Assembly: GCA_018729555.1 (NCBI GenBank) | Contig: JAHHQG010000023.1 | Coordinates: forward strand, 62,001 to 126,000 | DNA from: Clostridiales bacterium | GTDB taxonomy: Bacteria > Bacillota > Sulfobacillia > RBS10-35 | Direction: 5' to 3' | Length of the DNA stretch: 64,000 nt | Part shown: positions 34,327 through 42,453 of the stretch, piece by piece | How positions within the stretch are numbered: the first letter of the stretch is position 1 | Layout of the letters: each line of letters opens with the position of its first letter | Program-made: the position numbers and the translations under genes | The notes under the pieces: model-generated | Database searches by the model: none | Told to the model about the DNA's origin: nothing | Seen by the model: only the letters and a program-made list of their open reading frames with translations

Positions 34327-34521
34327 CTACTGCCCCCCTCCCGGCTGGGCCTGCCGGATGGTTTGGACGATGTCCTGGATCTTATCGTTGAGGGCCGATC
34401 CCAGGGAGGTCAGCCCCGTGATGAGGGCCAGGGCCACCAGGACCAACAAGAGGGCGTATTCGGCTGTGGCCGCGCCGTCCTGCCGCTTCCACCAGAGCCA
34501 AAGGCGCATTCCCAGTCCCAT
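34327..34521 (-). CDS. flp: Flp-type major pilin, Tad cluster 1
   Basis: 64 residues: a short positive leader (RLWLWWKRQDG), then the Flp motif with Glu and Tyr (AATAEYALLLVLVALALITGL) and a short polar tail. This is the usual Flp prepilin plan, with cleavage expected after the Gly. ATG with AAGGAGGTG about 6 nt upstream. Confidence 0.9.
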   Translation of the reverse strand: MGLGMRLWLWWKRQDGAATAEYALLLVLVALALITGLTSLGSALNDKIQDIVQTIRQAQPGGGQ

Positions 34522-34539
34522 CCCATCACCTCCTTTCCA

Positions 34540-35199
34540 TCACCAAAGGGCGAGGAACTGTAAGAACTGCGGCACCAAGATCACCGCCAAGAGGGGCGGC
34601 AGAAAGAACACCAGGGTCACCAGGGTGAGCTTCATGGGAAGGCTCTCCATCGCCTGCATGAATTCCAGGCGGGCCAGCTCCCGGTGGCGGTGAGCCTCTT
34701 CCCGCAAGGTGCGGCTGAGGGGCACCCCCAGGGATTCGTGGATGTGGAGGGTCCGGGCCAAAAACTGCCCCACCCAGATGCCCTCCTCTTCGCTGACCTT
34801 TTGCAGGGCCCGCAGGAAGGGCTCCCCCATGCGGGAACGCAGGTGGGCCTGCTGAATAGCTTGGCTGAGGGGATCGGTTTCCTCGGCGGCGGCGTGGATC
34901 AGCCCTTCCTGCATGGAGGAACCCGACGCCATGAGGGCTGCCGCCAGATCCAAAAGGGCCGGCGCCGCCCGGAAGGCCGCCTTTTGCCGGGCCTTGGCCC
35001 GCGACCGGCGAAGATAGCCCGGCATCCAGAGGAAGAGGATGAGGGCCAAGGCCGAAGGGACCCCATGGCCGGCCAGGGCCGGAAGGAGGGCCAGGATCCA
35101 GAGGGTTGCGCCGGGCCACGGGGAGCGGCGAAGCTTCTGCAACCCCTTCAAGGCCAGAAAGAAGGCCAACCCCGCCACGATGACGGCCGCCGCCTTCAT
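34540..35199 (-). CDS. tadC: TadC-like inner-membrane platform protein, Tad cluster 1
   Basis: 219 residues with a type II secretion F (GspF) domain (about 80-195, ALLDLAAALMASGSSMQEGL, LPMKLTLVTLVFFLPPLLAVIL) and membrane helices at both ends. It forms the pilus assembly platform with TadB. ATG follows the tadB stop directly, with GGAGGAGGGG upstream. Confidence 0.85.
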   Translation of the reverse strand: MKAAAVIVAGLAFFLALKGLQKLRRSPWPGATLWILALLPALAGHGVPSALALILFLWMPGYLRRSRAKARQKAAFRAAPALLDLAAALMASGSSMQEGLIHAAAEETDPLSQAIQQAHLRSRMGEPFLRALQKVSEEEGIWVGQFLARTLHIHESLGVPLSRTLREEAHRHRELARLEFMQAMESLPMKLTLVTLVFFLPPLLAVILVPQFLQFLALW

Positions 35200-35865
35200 T
35201 TACACCCCTCCTCCTTCCCGGTGGGCAGCCAAAAGCCAGAAGATGGCCAGCCCTCCGAGGATCCAGCTGAACAACGCATAAAGGAGGGCCCACCGCCCCT
35301 GGGGTTCCCCCCAGGCCAAGGTCCAGGCTTGAGGGTTCAGGAGGAAGAGGGCGGCCGCCACAAGGGGTGGAAGGGCCAACAGAAGGTAGCCCGTCATCCG
35401 AGCTTCCGCCGTCTTCACCTGTCCCTCCCGGCGCTGGAGGGCCTGCTTTTGAATGGTGCCCGCCAGCTCCAGGAGAAGGGGGGCCACATCTCCTCCCAGA
35501 TGGCGATGGGCCTTTAGCGCCCGCCACACCCAGCGGCCCGCCTCCCCTTCGGGGAGGAGGAGCCCCCGGAGGGCTTCATCCAGGGGTGCGCCCAGTTCAT
35601 AGCGGGCCACCGCCTCCTCCACCCGAGGGCCAAGGGGCCCTTCCCGGGGAAGGGCCCGCAGGGCCGCCGCCAGCGTAAGGCCTGCCTTCAAGCTGGTGGC
35701 GAGGTCGAGGAGGAGGCCCGGAAGCTGGCTCTCCCTGGACCGGGCAGGGAAAAAGGGAAGAAGGAACGGGGCTTTCCCTCCCTTCCTCGCCCCGAGCTTT
35801 CGGCGCAGCTGGCCGAGCAGGCGGAGGCTCACCCAGAAGGACGCCAGCGCCAGCCCCAGGGCCAT
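35200..35865 (-). CDS. tadB: TadB-like inner-membrane platform protein, Tad cluster 1
   Basis: 221 residues, GspF-type domain (LPGLLLDLATSLKAGLTLAAAL ... HLGGDVAPLLLELAGTI) and C-terminal membrane helices. Partner of TadC. The ATG at 35865 has GGGAGG 8 nt upstream and forms a TGATG overlap with tadA; a GTG three bases earlier is possible. Shorter than the TadB of cluster 2 (328 residues). Confidence 0.85.
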   Translation of the reverse strand: MALGLALASFWVSLRLLGQLRRKLGARKGGKAPFLLPFFPARSRESQLPGLLLDLATSLKAGLTLAAALRALPREGPLGPRVEEAVARYELGAPLDEALRGLLLPEGEAGRWVWRALKAHRHLGGDVAPLLLELAGTIQKQALQRREGQVKTAEARMTGYLLLALPPLVAAALFLLNPQAWTLAWGEPQGRWALLYALFSWILGGLAIFWLLAAHREGGGV

Positions 35866-37058
35866 CACGAGACCTCCCGGGCGGGGGACCCTTTCACCGG
35901 GTACTCCCGCTCCCCATCGGCCAAGAGGAGGGGCCGCAGCTTACCCTTGTCCCACGTGCAGATCTGGGCGAGGTGGCGGCGGCCCTCGGGCGTCCGTTCC
36001 AGGTGCACCACCAGATCCACCGTGGCCTTCACCTGCCGCTTCAGGACCGCAAAGGGAGGCCGTTCCGGCGCCAGGCTGGCCAGGGTGGTGAAGCGCAAGA
36101 GGGCGTCTTCCGGCCCGTTGGCGTGGACGGTGCAAAAGGAACCCCGGTGACCGGTATGCCAGGCCTGGAGGACGTCAAAGGCTTCGGCCCCCCGCATCTC
36201 CCCGATGAGGAGGCGATCAGGCCGCATGCGAAGGGCATTTTTCACCAGCTCCCGCAAAGTCACCCCGGGATGGCCATCGACCCCGGCGGGCCGGGTTTCC
36301 AGGGCCACCACATGGGGCAGGGGCAAGTTCAGCTCCGCCGCATCCTCGATGGTAATCACCCGCTCCCGCGGATCGATGCGGGCCGCCAGGGCCGTCAAAA
36401 GGGTGGTCTTCCCCGATCCCGTATTGCCGGAGATGAGGATGTTCTGCCGCCCCTCCACCGCTCGCTCCAGGATCTTGAGGGCCCCCGGCGTCAGGGAACC
36501 CCGCTCCAAGAGATCTTCCAGGGTGAACACCTCCCGACGAAAGCGCCGGATGGTGAGGCAGGGTCCCTTGAGGCTTAAAGGGGGGAGGATGGCGTGGAAG
36601 CGGGACCCGTCGGGAAGGCGGGCATCGACGCAAGGATGGGCCGCATCCAGCCGCCTGCCCGCATCGCCGGCGATGCGCCGGGCGACTTCCAAGAGGTGCC
36701 GTTCATCCCGAAATTGGAGGGCCGTTTTTTCCAGGCGGCCCTGGCGCTCCACGTAGATCTCCTCGGGCCCGTTGACCATCACGTCGGTGATCTCGGGATC
36801 CACCAGGAGGGCCTGAAGGGGTCCGTACCCCAGGACTTCTTCCGCCACATGGGCCACCGTCTCCCGGGTGGGCGCCACATTGCTGGCCGCCACCGCCGCC
36901 GCCACCGCCAGCTCCAGATGGCGCCGGGAAGAGGGATCCCGGCGAGCCCGCTCCACCACCGCCCCTGCCTGGGTCAGGGCATGGCGGGCTTCTTCCACGT
37001 AGCGCCCGTCCCGCCTCTCCCCTTCCCGGGCGGCCAGCCGTTCCTGAAGGGTCTTCAC
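35865..37058 (-). CDS. tadA: TadA/CpaF-like secretion ATPase, Tad cluster 1
   Basis: About 397 residues of the VirB11/CpaF family: ALLVDPEITDVMVNGPEEIYVER, Walker A SGNTGSGKTTLL, VITIEDAAELNLP, ALRMRPDRLLIGEMRGAEAFDVLQAW and a His-box-like HTGHRGSFCTVHAN. It powers pilus extension and possibly retraction. The GTG at 37058 with GGAGG 8 nt upstream overlaps the tadZ stop (GTGA); 37067 is the alternative. Confidence 0.93.
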   Translation of the reverse strand: MKTLQERLAAREGERRDGRYVEEARHALTQAGAVVERARRDPSSRRHLELAVAAAVAASNVAPTRETVAHVAEEVLGYGPLQALLVDPEITDVMVNGPEEIYVERQGRLEKTALQFRDERHLLEVARRIAGDAGRRLDAAHPCVDARLPDGSRFHAILPPLSLKGPCLTIRRFRREVFTLEDLLERGSLTPGALKILERAVEGRQNILISGNTGSGKTTLLTALAARIDPRERVITIEDAAELNLPLPHVVALETRPAGVDGHPGVTLRELVKNALRMRPDRLLIGEMRGAEAFDVLQAWHTGHRGSFCTVHANGPEDALLRFTTLASLAPERPPFAVLKRQVKATVDLVVHLERTPEGRRHLAQICTWDKGKLRPLLLADGEREYPVKGSPAREVS

Positions 37059-38176
37059 CGCCACCACCTCCGTTTAAGCTCCTCCCAGCGGGAGGAAGGT
37101 TTCGCCCCTTGGGGGAGGGGCATCAGGCGGGCCGCCGCCTCTTCCCAGGGATGGCTCTTGCCCCGCCGCCAGGGAAGGGAAGGCCGTCCCTCCCGGGGGT
37201 CCTCGGGGATCTCCGCCACCGGCGCCCGCCCCAAAAGGTGCCGCACCATCTCCCGGCCGGAACCGGCAGGCCGCACCCGGTTCAGCACCACCCGGATGTC
37301 CCCCTCGGGCGGAAGTTCCATCTGGGCGAGGAGGTTCAGGAGAAGGGCGGTCCGTTGAAGGGCCATGGGTTCGGGGGTCACCATGAGGACCACGGTCCGC
37401 GAAAGCTCCAGCAGCTGATAAAAGAGGTCGTCGCTGAGGCGCGAAGGGATATCCAGGACCACCCCCTCGAAATGGCGGCCTGCCCACCCCACCATCTCCA
37501 CCACATCTTTGGGCTCCACCATCTGGGCGAGATCGGGCCGGCCCGTCCCCCGCACCAGGAAAAGCCCCGAGGGATGGCGGCCGCGGTCCATCCAGCCGCC
37601 TTTTTCCCAAAGCTCCATCTGGCCCAGGAGCTCCAGGACCGAAGGACCGTGCTCCATCCCGAGGAAGAGGCCGGCGTCGGAGGCGGGGAGGTCCAGGTCC
37701 AAAAGGATGGTCTTCACGCCTCCCCGGGCCATGTGGAGGGCTAGGTGGCAGGCCATGGAGGTCTTTCCCACGCCCCCCTTGGCTCCCGTCACCGCCATGA
37801 CGGCCCCCCGGGGGCTAAAGGAGGCCTCCTTCACGGGAAAGAGCCACTGGGCCCAGCCCACCACATCGAAGGGATCCACGGGGATGGGGAAGAACCGGCG
37901 GCGAGGGTTGCGCCCGTCCCAGAGGGGGGAAGGCGCCTCCCCTTGGCCGATGACCGCCACCGCCGCCTCAGGGGGGAAGGGATGGGACCACACCTGGGGA
38001 AAGAGGCGGGCATCCACCACCAGGATCTCCGCCGGCAGGGGAAACCGGCCCACCGTTTCCTGCCAGAGGAAGGGTTCCCTTCCCTGAAGCACCACCTCCA
38101 GACCGGCGCTTTCCGAAAGGGCCCGCTGGATTTCGGGAAAAGCGCCGAAAAGGGCCACCCGCGCCTTAGGGAACAT
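37055..38176 (-). CDS. tadZ: TadZ/CpaE-like MinD-family ATPase, Tad cluster 1
   Basis: About 373 residues. The N-terminal third is a degenerate receiver-like domain; then a ParA/MinD ATPase with deviant Walker A AVTGAKGGVGKTSMACHLAL and ILLDLDLPASDAGLFLGMEHGP. TadZ localises the pilus machine to a pole. ATG at 38176 overlaps the SAF-protein stop by 11 bp. Unlike the TadZ of cluster 2 it keeps the Walker Lys. Confidence 0.85.
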   Translation of the reverse strand: MFPKARVALFGAFPEIQRALSESAGLEVVLQGREPFLWQETVGRFPLPAEILVVDARLFPQVWSHPFPPEAAVAVIGQGEAPSPLWDGRNPRRRFFPIPVDPFDVVGWAQWLFPVKEASFSPRGAVMAVTGAKGGVGKTSMACHLALHMARGGVKTILLDLDLPASDAGLFLGMEHGPSVLELLGQMELWEKGGWMDRGRHPSGLFLVRGTGRPDLAQMVEPKDVVEMVGWAGRHFEGVVLDIPSRLSDDLFYQLLELSRTVVLMVTPEPMALQRTALLLNLLAQMELPPEGDIRVVLNRVRPAGSGREMVRHLLGRAPVAEIPEDPREGRPSLPWRRGKSHPWEEAAARLMPLPQGAKPSSRWEELKRRWWR

Positions 38177-38828
38177 CGGCTTCCTCCTCCCGGCCGCCGA
38201 AAAAGAGGGTGTGGCCGTCCACACCGAAGGAGGGGTCGGGGGGCTCCCCGTAGCCTTCCAGGGTCACCAAGACCCGCCCGGTGGCCAGGGCAAAGGCCAC
38301 CCGCTCCGCATCCCAGGGAGTGAGGGCCACCACCGTGGACCGCTCTCCCGCCTGGAGGACCGTCAGCCCCTGGAGAAGGGTGCGGGCGAAGGAAAGCTCG
38401 CCCCCCTTGCCGTAGATGAAGATGAGATCCACCCGATCCCCCGCCTGAAGCCGCGGCGCCCAGCGCTCATCGTCCAGGGGAATGGCGAAGGCCACATGGC
38501 CGTCGGGGATGGCCGCCGCCAGGGCGCTCCTCTGGTGAAGTCCCCCTACGTGGAGGGGCCAGAGGGGCTGGCCGGCCGCCACATCCTGCAGAAGGTAGCG
38601 CCCCCAGAGCTCCCCGGGCTCGGAAAAGAAGGAGGGGTGGCGCGCCGCCTTGGGCCAGGGGGCCACTTGGAGGTCGGAGGGCTGGATCTTCTGGTACGCC
38701 TGAAGATCGTGGCGGGCCACCACCACCGGCACCGTGGCTCCGGCCCGGGCCACCGCCAGGTATACCCATACGGCCACCAGAAATGCGCCCAACCAGAGGA
38801 TTCCGTCGCGCCACGTCCAACCTGTCAC
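38166..38828 (-). CDS. CpaB/RcpC-like SAF-domain protein, Tad cluster 1
   Basis: About 220 residues: one N-terminal membrane helix (WLGAFLVAVWVYLAVARA), an SAF domain (VPVVVARHDLQAYQKIQPSDL) and a CpaB-like C-terminal region (VAFAIPLDDERWAPRLQAGDRVDLIFIYG). CpaB/RcpC proteins are periplasmic Tad components. The GTG at 38828 is 6 nt after GGAGG; the ATG at 38834 abuts it. First gene of Tad cluster 1, divergent from the SLH gene. Confidence 0.8.
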   Translation of the reverse strand: MTGWTWRDGILWLGAFLVAVWVYLAVARAGATVPVVVARHDLQAYQKIQPSDLQVAPWPKAARHPSFFSEPGELWGRYLLQDVAAGQPLWPLHVGGLHQRSALAAAIPDGHVAFAIPLDDERWAPRLQAGDRVDLIFIYGKGGELSFARTLLQGLTVLQAGERSTVVALTPWDAERVAFALATGRVLVTLEGYGEPPDPSFGVDGHTLFFGGREEEADVP

Positions 38829-38872
38829 CGCCATCCTCCATTCCAGTTTGTACCATTCTCCACCCAACCCCC

Positions 38873-38900
38873 AATTCCTTCCTTCCTGTCGCCAGGAATT
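38873..38900. promoter_or_regulatory. Inverted repeat between divergent Tad cluster 1 and the SLH gene
   Basis: AATTCCT and AGGAATT, 7-nt arms with a 14-nt gap, lie in the 115-bp intergenic stretch of two divergent transcription units. It could be an operator controlling one or both sides. No strong sigma-A promoter could be placed on either strand. Confidence 0.35.
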
Positions 38901-38943
38901 TCCATAGCGGGCGGCGAAGAGGGCAAGGGAAGGGAGGCCGGCG

Positions 38944-40266
38944 ATGAAGAAAAAGGAGAAAAGAAGGCTGACATGGTGGGCCGTCCTGGCGGCAGGGTGG
39001 ATTTTGGCCCTCGGCGGATCCTCACCGGCGAGGGCGCAAAGCTGGTACATCGACGTTCCCGGGAGCTACTGGGCCCGCCCCGAGATCTACGCCCTTTACA
39101 CGGCCAGCGTCACCGACGGCTGGTTTGTCCCCGCTCCGGGGCTTCCCGTGTCCTTTGGCCGCTGGTATTACAAGCCCGATGACCCCATGGCCCGGGGGGA
39201 GGTGGTGGTCCTTTTGCTGAAGGCCATGGGGATCCCTCCCGCCGACGGCCCGGTGCCCTTTTTAGATGTGTTCCCCGGCACCGAAGTCTACGGCCGGATT
39301 CCCCTGCGGCCTTATGTGGCCGCCGCCGTGGCCCACCAGCTCCTTTCCGGCGAGGAAGGCCTCTACTTCAACCCCCGGGACGGCCTCCAGCGGCAGGCGG
39401 CGGCCGCCTGGCTCATCCGGAGCCTGGGGCTCAAACCTTTCGCCCAGTCCCTGAGCCCCGTGGAGATCCAACAGCTCCTCCGCCGGTTCCGCGACGGATC
39501 GGAGGTGGCGCCCCGCTACCAGGCGGAAGTAGCCGCCGCCATCCGGTTGGGCATCCTCCGCGGCTACCCCGACGGCACCCTTCGCCCCCGCCAGACCCTC
39601 GCCCGGTCCGAAGCCACCGTCATGGTCTTTCGCTCCGCCTGGATCCAGCTGGAGGTGAGCCCCTCCCGCTGGGACCCCCAGCTGGGGCCGGCCCGCATCC
39701 TCCTGAAGTCCCTGGAAAACGGAAACGTGCGCCTCTGGAAGGCCTGGGTGGAAGATGAACGGGGGTCCATCCTCCGGTCCTTCACCTGGTACCCCCCCAG
39801 GCGCCCTCCTCTGGAAGCCCTCCTGGAAACCCTCCCGGGGCCGGGCCTCTACTGGATCAAAGGGAGCGTCACCTCGGCCGAGGCCCCCCCTCGGGAAGCC
39901 ATCCCCATCCCCCTCTGGGTGGAAGGCACCTGGCTTCAGGGGGAGCTCCTTCCCCCAAAGGTGCCCGCCGGCCAGGCGGTCCGCATCCTCGCCCGCTCCA
40001 GCTGGCAAGGGGAAGGGGTGACGGCCCTGACGCCCTGGGGCACCCTGGACCTCATCCCCGCCCCCTCCTCCGGGGACGGGAAATCCTGGTCCGCTACCTT
40101 CACCGTCCCTTCCACCCAGAGCCCCGGCAGCTACCCCATCCCCCTGGAAGGGCGGTTCATGGAAGGGCAGCGGCGGGCTCTACTCCTCCACCTGGAAGTC
40201 CTTCCTCCCGTGCCGGGGCACGAAGAGGATCTCCGGGTGGTCCTGGTGGGATCAGGGTCTCCCTAA
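38944..40266 (+). CDS. S-layer homology (SLH) domain secreted protein
   Basis: 440 residues. Signal peptide (about 1-31: MKKKEKRR, hydrophobic core, ARAQ), then three SLH-like repeats (about 33-100, 103-170 and 195-240; the third has AIRLGILRGYPDGTLRPRQTLARSEATVMVFR), followed by a beta-rich region to the C-terminus. SLH domains hold proteins to pyruvylated secondary cell-wall polymers, so this is likely exported and wall-bound. ATG with GGGAGG 6-7 nt upstream. It is an isolated plus-strand gene between the two Tad clusters and its 3' end overlaps spoIIP by 15 nt tail to tail. Confidence 0.85.
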   Translation: MKKKEKRRLTWWAVLAAGWILALGGSSPARAQSWYIDVPGSYWARPEIYALYTASVTDGWFVPAPGLPVSFGRWYYKPDDPMARGEVVVLLLKAMGIPPADGPVPFLDVFPGTEVYGRIPLRPYVAAAVAHQLLSGEEGLYFNPRDGLQRQAAAAWLIRSLGLKPFAQSLSPVEIQQLLRRFRDGSEVAPRYQAEVAAAIRLGILRGYPDGTLRPRQTLARSEATVMVFRSAWIQLEVSPSRWDPQLGPARILLKSLENGNVRLWKAWVEDERGSILRSFTWYPPRRPPLEALLETLPGPGLYWIKGSVTSAEAPPREAIPIPLWVEGTWLQGELLPPKVPAGQAVRILARSSWQGEGVTALTPWGTLDLIPAPSSGDGKSWSATFTVPSTQSPGSYPIPLEGRFMEGQRRALLLHLEVLPPVPGHEEDLRVVLVGSGSP

Positions 40267-41187
40267 GCCCTGAACCCACCGGGAAAGGCCTCGGGCAAAG
40301 AGGTCCATGCTCAAGATAGCCTCTTCCAAGGGCGTCCACTGGTTTCCCACCTCGAGGAGGAGGGCTCCGGGGCTGAGATCCTGGTTGTAGGTGCCCTCTG
40401 CCAGGAAAATCCCCTTAATAAGGCCGGGAAAGAGGCTTTCCATCACGGCCATGAGGGAGCGGGCGAAGGTGAGGTTATCGGGGTAGAAGGGGTTGCCCTT
40501 TCCCACCACCATCATGATCTGGCTGATGCTCCGGCCCCCGTAGGACGTGCGGTAGACCTCTGGGCCGGGTCCGGCATCGCGGTGGACATCCCAGAGGAAA
40601 AGGGGTCTCTCCTGAAGGTACTCAAGGACGGCCCGCCGGGAGCGGGCGTAGGATCCCTCATCATGGGGCCAGAAGTTGGTGAGGTCGTGGACCACATGGG
40701 TGAAACCCTGATCTAGGAGGGCCGCCTTGAAGGCCCCTCCTACCTCTAAGATGGCGCCCCCTTCCGGTTCCGAGTCGATACCTCGGGCGGGGATGTAAGA
40801 TTCATCGGTATGGCTGTGGTAGATGACCACCAGCCGCTTTTTCGGCGGCGTTCTGGGCACGAGGGCCGTCAGATCTTTGACGGAAAGGGCGGGAAGCTCC
40901 TCCGGCAAAAGACCCTCTGCCAAGGGGCCATAGATCTCCGTTGCCGGCCCCAGGACCTTCAGCCAGGCCCCCCTTCCCTCCCGCCCCACCACTTCCAGCG
41001 CCATTCCATCGGAGGATAGGAACCGGTCCCCTACGGCTGGAGGGATTTCCGTAAAGAGAAAGGGCTGGGAGCCCAGGTAGAGGGTATAGAAGGAACCTTC
41101 CGGGGCTCCCGGCCCTTGGGGCCGCCCCAGCAGAAGGAGCACCGACGCCAAGAGGGCCCCCAGGAGAAACCAGGCCCACCGTTTCAC
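40252..41187 (-). CDS. spoIIP: SpoIIP-like sporulation autolysin
   Basis: 311 residues: a membrane helix (WAWFLLGALLASVLLLLG), then the SpoIIP amidase/endopeptidase domain with VVIYHSHTDESYIP (catalytic His region), LFLWDVHRDAG and ALLLEVGNQWTPLEEA. In Bacillus SpoIIP with SpoIID and SpoIIM thins septal peptidoglycan and drives engulfment. GTG start at 41187. Its ribosome site is inside a strong hairpin. It lies 40 bp after rtcB. Confidence 0.93.
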   Translation of the reverse strand: MKRWAWFLLGALLASVLLLLGRPQGPGAPEGSFYTLYLGSQPFLFTEIPPAVGDRFLSSDGMALEVVGREGRGAWLKVLGPATEIYGPLAEGLLPEELPALSVKDLTALVPRTPPKKRLVVIYHSHTDESYIPARGIDSEPEGGAILEVGGAFKAALLDQGFTHVVHDLTNFWPHDEGSYARSRRAVLEYLQERPLFLWDVHRDAGPGPEVYRTSYGGRSISQIMMVVGKGNPFYPDNLTFARSLMAVMESLFPGLIKGIFLAEGTYNQDLSPGALLLEVGNQWTPLEEAILSMDLFARGLSRWVQGLGRP

Positions 41188-41193
41188 CGCGCG

Positions 41194-41218
41194 CTCCCCT
41201 TCAAGGGGAGTGTTCCCC
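41194..41218 (-). promoter_or_regulatory. Hairpin over the spoIIP ribosome binding site, with a competing upstream stem
   Basis: Minus strand: CTCCCCT-TGA-AGGGGAG, a perfect 7-bp stem whose 3' arm is the only ribosome-binding-like sequence, 6 nt before the GTG of spoIIP. The same TCCCC can instead pair with the GGGGA just upstream (5 bp, ACAC loop), which would free the ribosome site. Thus two mutually exclusive folds are possible. Confidence 0.5.
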
Positions 41219-41227
41219 GAAAGGCCG

Positions 41228-42403
41228 TCAATCTTTGTAGGGGTCGAAGACTTCCGGCCCCGCCATGACCACCACCAGGGGCCGCAGCCGCTCCACCACT
41301 TCCACCGTGCCCTTTTGTTCCTCCAGGACCTCTTCCAGCCGCCGGTAGACCTGGGGCGCCTCGTCCACGTCGCCGCCCCTCAAGATGATGCCCCGCGCCT
41401 TCAGCCAGCGCTTCATGGCCTCCCGGCTCACTCCCCCTCGCTTTGCCGCCCGCCGGCTCATGATCCGCCCGGCCCCGTGGATGGTGGAAAAGAGGATCTT
41501 CTCCTGCAGTCGGCGGGTCTCCTCATCGGGGTTTTCGGCGCCCTTGAGGATCACCGCCCCGTCCCCCATGCTCCCGCCCACAAAGGAGAGCTGGCCGGGG
41601 AAGGCGGGGGTGGCTCCCTTCCTGACCACGATGAGCTCCCGGCCGCCGTGGACTTCCTTCCAAGCGAAGTTGTGGTGGTTGTGGACCAGGGCTAGCTCCC
41701 TTCCTCCAAGGATGGCCAGGACCTTTCGCACCACCCACTCCCGCCCCGCATAGGCGTACTGACCCGCTAGCTCCATAAGGGCCCAATAGCGCTGACCCAG
41801 CTCGGAGCGAAGGGGCAAAAGAGCCTCCACTTCTTTGCCCTGGCTGCCCCAGGGCTTCCCCTGGGAAAGGGCCATAAACCCGGTGGCGATGGTGTGGCCC
41901 AGGCCCCGGGAACCGAAATGCACCCCGATCCAGATGCGCCCTTTGGTATCGGCAAAGAGATCCACGTAATGGTTGCCGCCCCCCACCGTCCCCAGCTGCT
42001 GCCGGGCTTTTTCCCGGAGGGGTTCCCGCTCTTTCTTCGGCAAAGCATCCCAAGCGGGAGACTGGAAGAGGGGATGGTCCACCGGGGCATCGGCGGCTTT
42101 GTTGGTCCGCCCCAGTCCAAAGGAAATGGTGCTGGCGATCTCGTCGGCGATCTCCTCCAGGCGGCCCTCAATATCTGCCAGGGTGAGGTCCGTCAGAAGG
42201 GCGGCGTTGCCGCAGGCGATGTCAAACCCTACCCCCGCCACCGACACCTTGTCTTCATAGGCGGCCACCCCGCCGATGGGCATGATGTACCCCAGGTGGC
42301 CGTCGGCCATGAGGGCCGCCATGACGGCCCTTTGGGCCACGTCTTTGAGCTGTGCGATGGTTTCCGGATCATGCTTTCCCAAAATGGCCGTGATGACACC
42401 CAT
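41228..42403 (-). CDS. rtcB: RtcB-family RNA ligase
   Basis: 391 residues: DGHLGYIMPIGGVAA, VGFDIACGNAALLT (metal-binding Asp and Cys), GGNHYVDLFAD, GVHFGSRGLGHTIA and HGAGRIMSRRAA with the His that takes GMP in the family. RtcB joins 2',3'-cyclic phosphate or 3'-phosphate RNA ends to 5'-OH ends in tRNA splicing or RNA repair. It is of the shorter bacterial type. No archease or RtcA gene is near; it lies between spoIIP and Tad cluster 2 on the same strand. Confidence 0.92.
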   Translation of the reverse strand: MGVITAILGKHDPETIAQLKDVAQRAVMAALMADGHLGYIMPIGGVAAYEDKVSVAGVGFDIACGNAALLTDLTLADIEGRLEEIADEIASTISFGLGRTNKAADAPVDHPLFQSPAWDALPKKEREPLREKARQQLGTVGGGNHYVDLFADTKGRIWIGVHFGSRGLGHTIATGFMALSQGKPWGSQGKEVEALLPLRSELGQRYWALMELAGQYAYAGREWVVRKVLAILGGRELALVHNHHNFAWKEVHGGRELIVVRKGATPAFPGQLSFVGGSMGDGAVILKGAENPDEETRRLQEKILFSTIHGAGRIMSRRAAKRGGVSREAMKRWLKARGIILRGGDVDEAPQVYRRLEEVLEEQKGTVEVVERLRPLVVVMAGPEVFDPYKD

Positions 42404-42453
42404 GGACCATCACCGCCGCCATTCTAGGAAGGAAACCCGGAGCCGTCCACTTT

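Noticed and set aside
40252-40266. 15-nt tail-to-tail overlap of the SLH gene and spoIIP as an antisense control element
   Set aside because: Short convergent overlaps are common in compact genomes; no terminator or other structure supports a regulatory role.
41205-41250. Sigma-E promoter before spoIIP (CCTACAAA)
   Set aside because: The sequence is the coding end of rtcB and no -35 match lies 14 bp upstream.
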